DNA of 42,648 nucleotides, from NCBI GenBank assembly GCA_022824265.1, contig JAJEAG010000046.1, positions 1 through 42,648 on the forward strand. Direction: 5' to 3'. This stretch comes from Candidatus Poribacteria bacterium. GTDB lineage: Bacteria; Poribacteria; WGA-4E; WGA-3G. The notes below the pieces were generated by a model. It was not told where the DNA came from and ran no database searches. It saw nothing but the letters and a program-made list of their open reading frames with translations. Made by a program: the position numbers and the translations under genes. Position 1 is the stretch's first letter. Each line of letters opens with the position of its first letter. Shown here in pieces: positions 41,842 to 42,648 of the stretch.

Positions 41842-42507
41842 TTAGTTACACCAGGGGCATGGGACCATCGTATTGGAGTTATTATTATAAACTTCTCTAT
41901 ACCCCCAACATTTCCCGCAGTCCCAATCATAAGTGCTATCGTAACTGAATTTTGACGCGGCAGAATTTGCTTCGTTATCAGGTATGTCAGCACCTGGTGA
42001 TCCGCCTGTTATCCAACCGGTCGTTTCTGTATCAGATAGTCCGGCAAAGTAACGAAAGTTTTCTTGATGTCCGATTTTGTAGTCCGCTTTTGCCTTATCT
42101 CGTGCGATACCTTCCCACTGAATACCAGCTTTATCGGAGTCGGTATCCATCATCGCCTTCGCATAGACGCTATAAACCCCACCATATACTTGATAATCTT
42201 CGGGTGCATCTCCGATTATTTTTGACCACGCCTTATACTGTATACCGGGTCTTTGAAATTCCCACCAATCATCTTTTTCACAATCGACTTGTGCTTCTGT
42301 TTTTACGGAACCATCAACATCTTTTCCGCGAGCGCGAGCGAAGTGTTCGCGAACGGTGATCCTTTGCATATCCCGGTTATACGATACTTTTACTGTTCTG
42401 CCATCACGCAAAATAATTGTTTTCGGTGGTCGTAATGCCCAAAGCAGTGTGCTTGTTGTCAATAATATCATTGTTAAAAAGAGTGTGTAAACAATCCAGC
42501 GTTTCAT
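41842..42507 (-). CDS. Hypothetical exported protein with C-terminal CxxC pair
   Basis: This 221 aa protein has an N-terminal signal/anchor (about 4-25, WIVYTLFLTMILLTTSTLLWAL) and a central domain rich in Tyr/Trp/Asp. The extreme C-terminus carries CGKC, a 17-residue gap, and CPWC, a likely zinc ribbon or disulphide pair. No family is recognised. The ribosome binding site is weak. It lies just downstream, in the sense of transcription, of the second transposase gene on the same strand. Confidence 0.65.
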   Translation of the reverse strand: MKRWIVYTLFLTMILLTTSTLLWALRPPKTIILRDGRTVKVSYNRDMQRITVREHFARARGKDVDGSVKTEAQVDCEKDDWWEFQRPGIQYKAWSKIIGDAPEDYQVYGGVYSVYAKAMMDTDSDKAGIQWEGIARDKAKADYKIGHQENFRYFAGLSDTETTGWITGGSPGADIPDNEANSAASKFSYDSTYDWDCGKCWGYREVYNNNSNTMVPCPWCN

Positions 42508-42530
42508 AATGAACTCATAGCGAGTACGAA

Positions 42531-42648
42531 CTAAACATCGTTGAAAGTCACTCGTAAGTTTATCATTGAATATGCTAAATACCGAAACCCTAAACGGGTT
42601 TCTTTGAGTTTATCGTAGCTAATGGCAAGTTTCCTGTAAGTATCTTGC
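42531..42648 (-). CDS. C-terminus of an IS5-like transposase, cut by the window edge
   Basis: The minus-strand frame from 42647 down to the TAG at 42531-42533 reads QDTYRKLAISYDKLKETRLG then FRYLAYSMINLR, the typical end of IS5/IS427-type transposases (Arg-Lys, Tyr-Asp-Lys, Leu-Ala, Ile-Asn-Leu). It has 38 residues before the stop, and the rest is outside the window. It begins a second mobile element, so the exported-protein cluster lies between two insertion sequences. Confidence 0.65.
   Translation of the reverse strand, partial: QDTYRKLAISYDKLKETRLGFRYLAYSMINLRVTFNDV

Noticed and set aside
42584-42602. GAAACCC/GGGTTTC hairpin as a terminator
   Set aside because: It lies inside the coding frame of the transposase C-terminus and has no T-run after it.

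Overview
The window is 42.6 kb of AT-rich bacterial chromosome. It carries mainly ordinary housekeeping and metabolic genes, plus repeat-rich intergenic spacers and insertion-sequence remnants. The outer-membrane LptD-like gene indicates a diderm cell. Several features resemble Candidatus Poribacteria or a related sponge/marine lineage: a C-terminal 'NYPNPFNPETWIPF' sorting-type domain on a WD40-dockerin protein, a formylglycine-enzyme-like domain, a phytanoyl-CoA dioxygenase, an altronate dehydratase-type enzyme, an enolase-superfamily enzyme and dispersed GGTTCGGTT hairpin repeats. This assignment is inference from memory of such genomes; no taxonomic marker gene was tested.

Layout. 1-4.1 kb: a hairpin leader and a large LptD-like protein with two embedded parvulin domains. 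4.4-5.1 kb: a HigB/HigA-type toxin-antitoxin pair behind tandem 18-bp repeats. 5.2-7.7 kb: short-chain dehydrogenase, 2'-5' RNA ligase-like phosphoesterase and a lipoprotein amino-acid-type binding protein. 7.8-8.0 kb: hairpin repeats. 8.05-11.3 kb (minus): methyltransferase and an internally duplicated UxaA-type dehydratase. 11.6-13.9 kb: ECF sigma factor, zinc-finger anti-sigma factor and an HtrA-like protein that lacks the catalytic His. 13.9-17.9 kb (minus): an operon with a perfect consensus promoter, encoding an FGE-like/sialidase fusion, a PhyH dioxygenase and a membrane-anchored phospholipase D-like protein. 18.5-22.7 kb: HEAT/TPR protein, ABC-2-type membrane protein, GlmM and YvcK/GlmR. 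23.2-26.4 kb: GlnRS and GluRS, overlapping by 4 bp. 26.5-29.1 kb: AAA ATPase plus a partner with an MIT_C/PLD-like C-terminus, a candidate two-gene conflict module. 29.5-31.1 kb: PLP decarboxylase.

31.1-32.0 kb is a gene-poor segment. It holds an 85-nt minus-strand RNA that looks like the tRNA-like domain of tmRNA with the whole tag/pseudoknot part missing, yet with the alanine G3-U70 pair kept. It also holds a G-depleted stretch ending in a 16-bp perfect hairpin, and a composite hairpin repeat. 32.0-34.6 kb: a 14-repeat WD40/dockerin protein between a consensus promoter and a strong terminator. 34.9-38.9 kb: a pilin-like/TPR/TlpA-thioredoxin fusion, an enolase-superfamily enzyme coupled to a small membrane protein, and bioD. 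38.9-42.6 kb: a decayed IS abutting bioD, three minus-strand exported or membrane proteins (one interrupted by TGA), a large inverted repeat, and the C-terminus of a second transposase at the window edge.

How genes work together: LptD with its own parvulin domains may fold with less help from a separate SurA. GlmM and YvcK/GlmR both bear on UDP-GlcNAc supply. The sigma/anti-sigma/HtrA trio looks like an envelope-stress unit in which the protease may serve as a binding module. The strongest candidates for something undescribed are the tag-less tmRNA-like RNA, the parvulin-LptD fusion and the ATPase/MIT_C-like pair.
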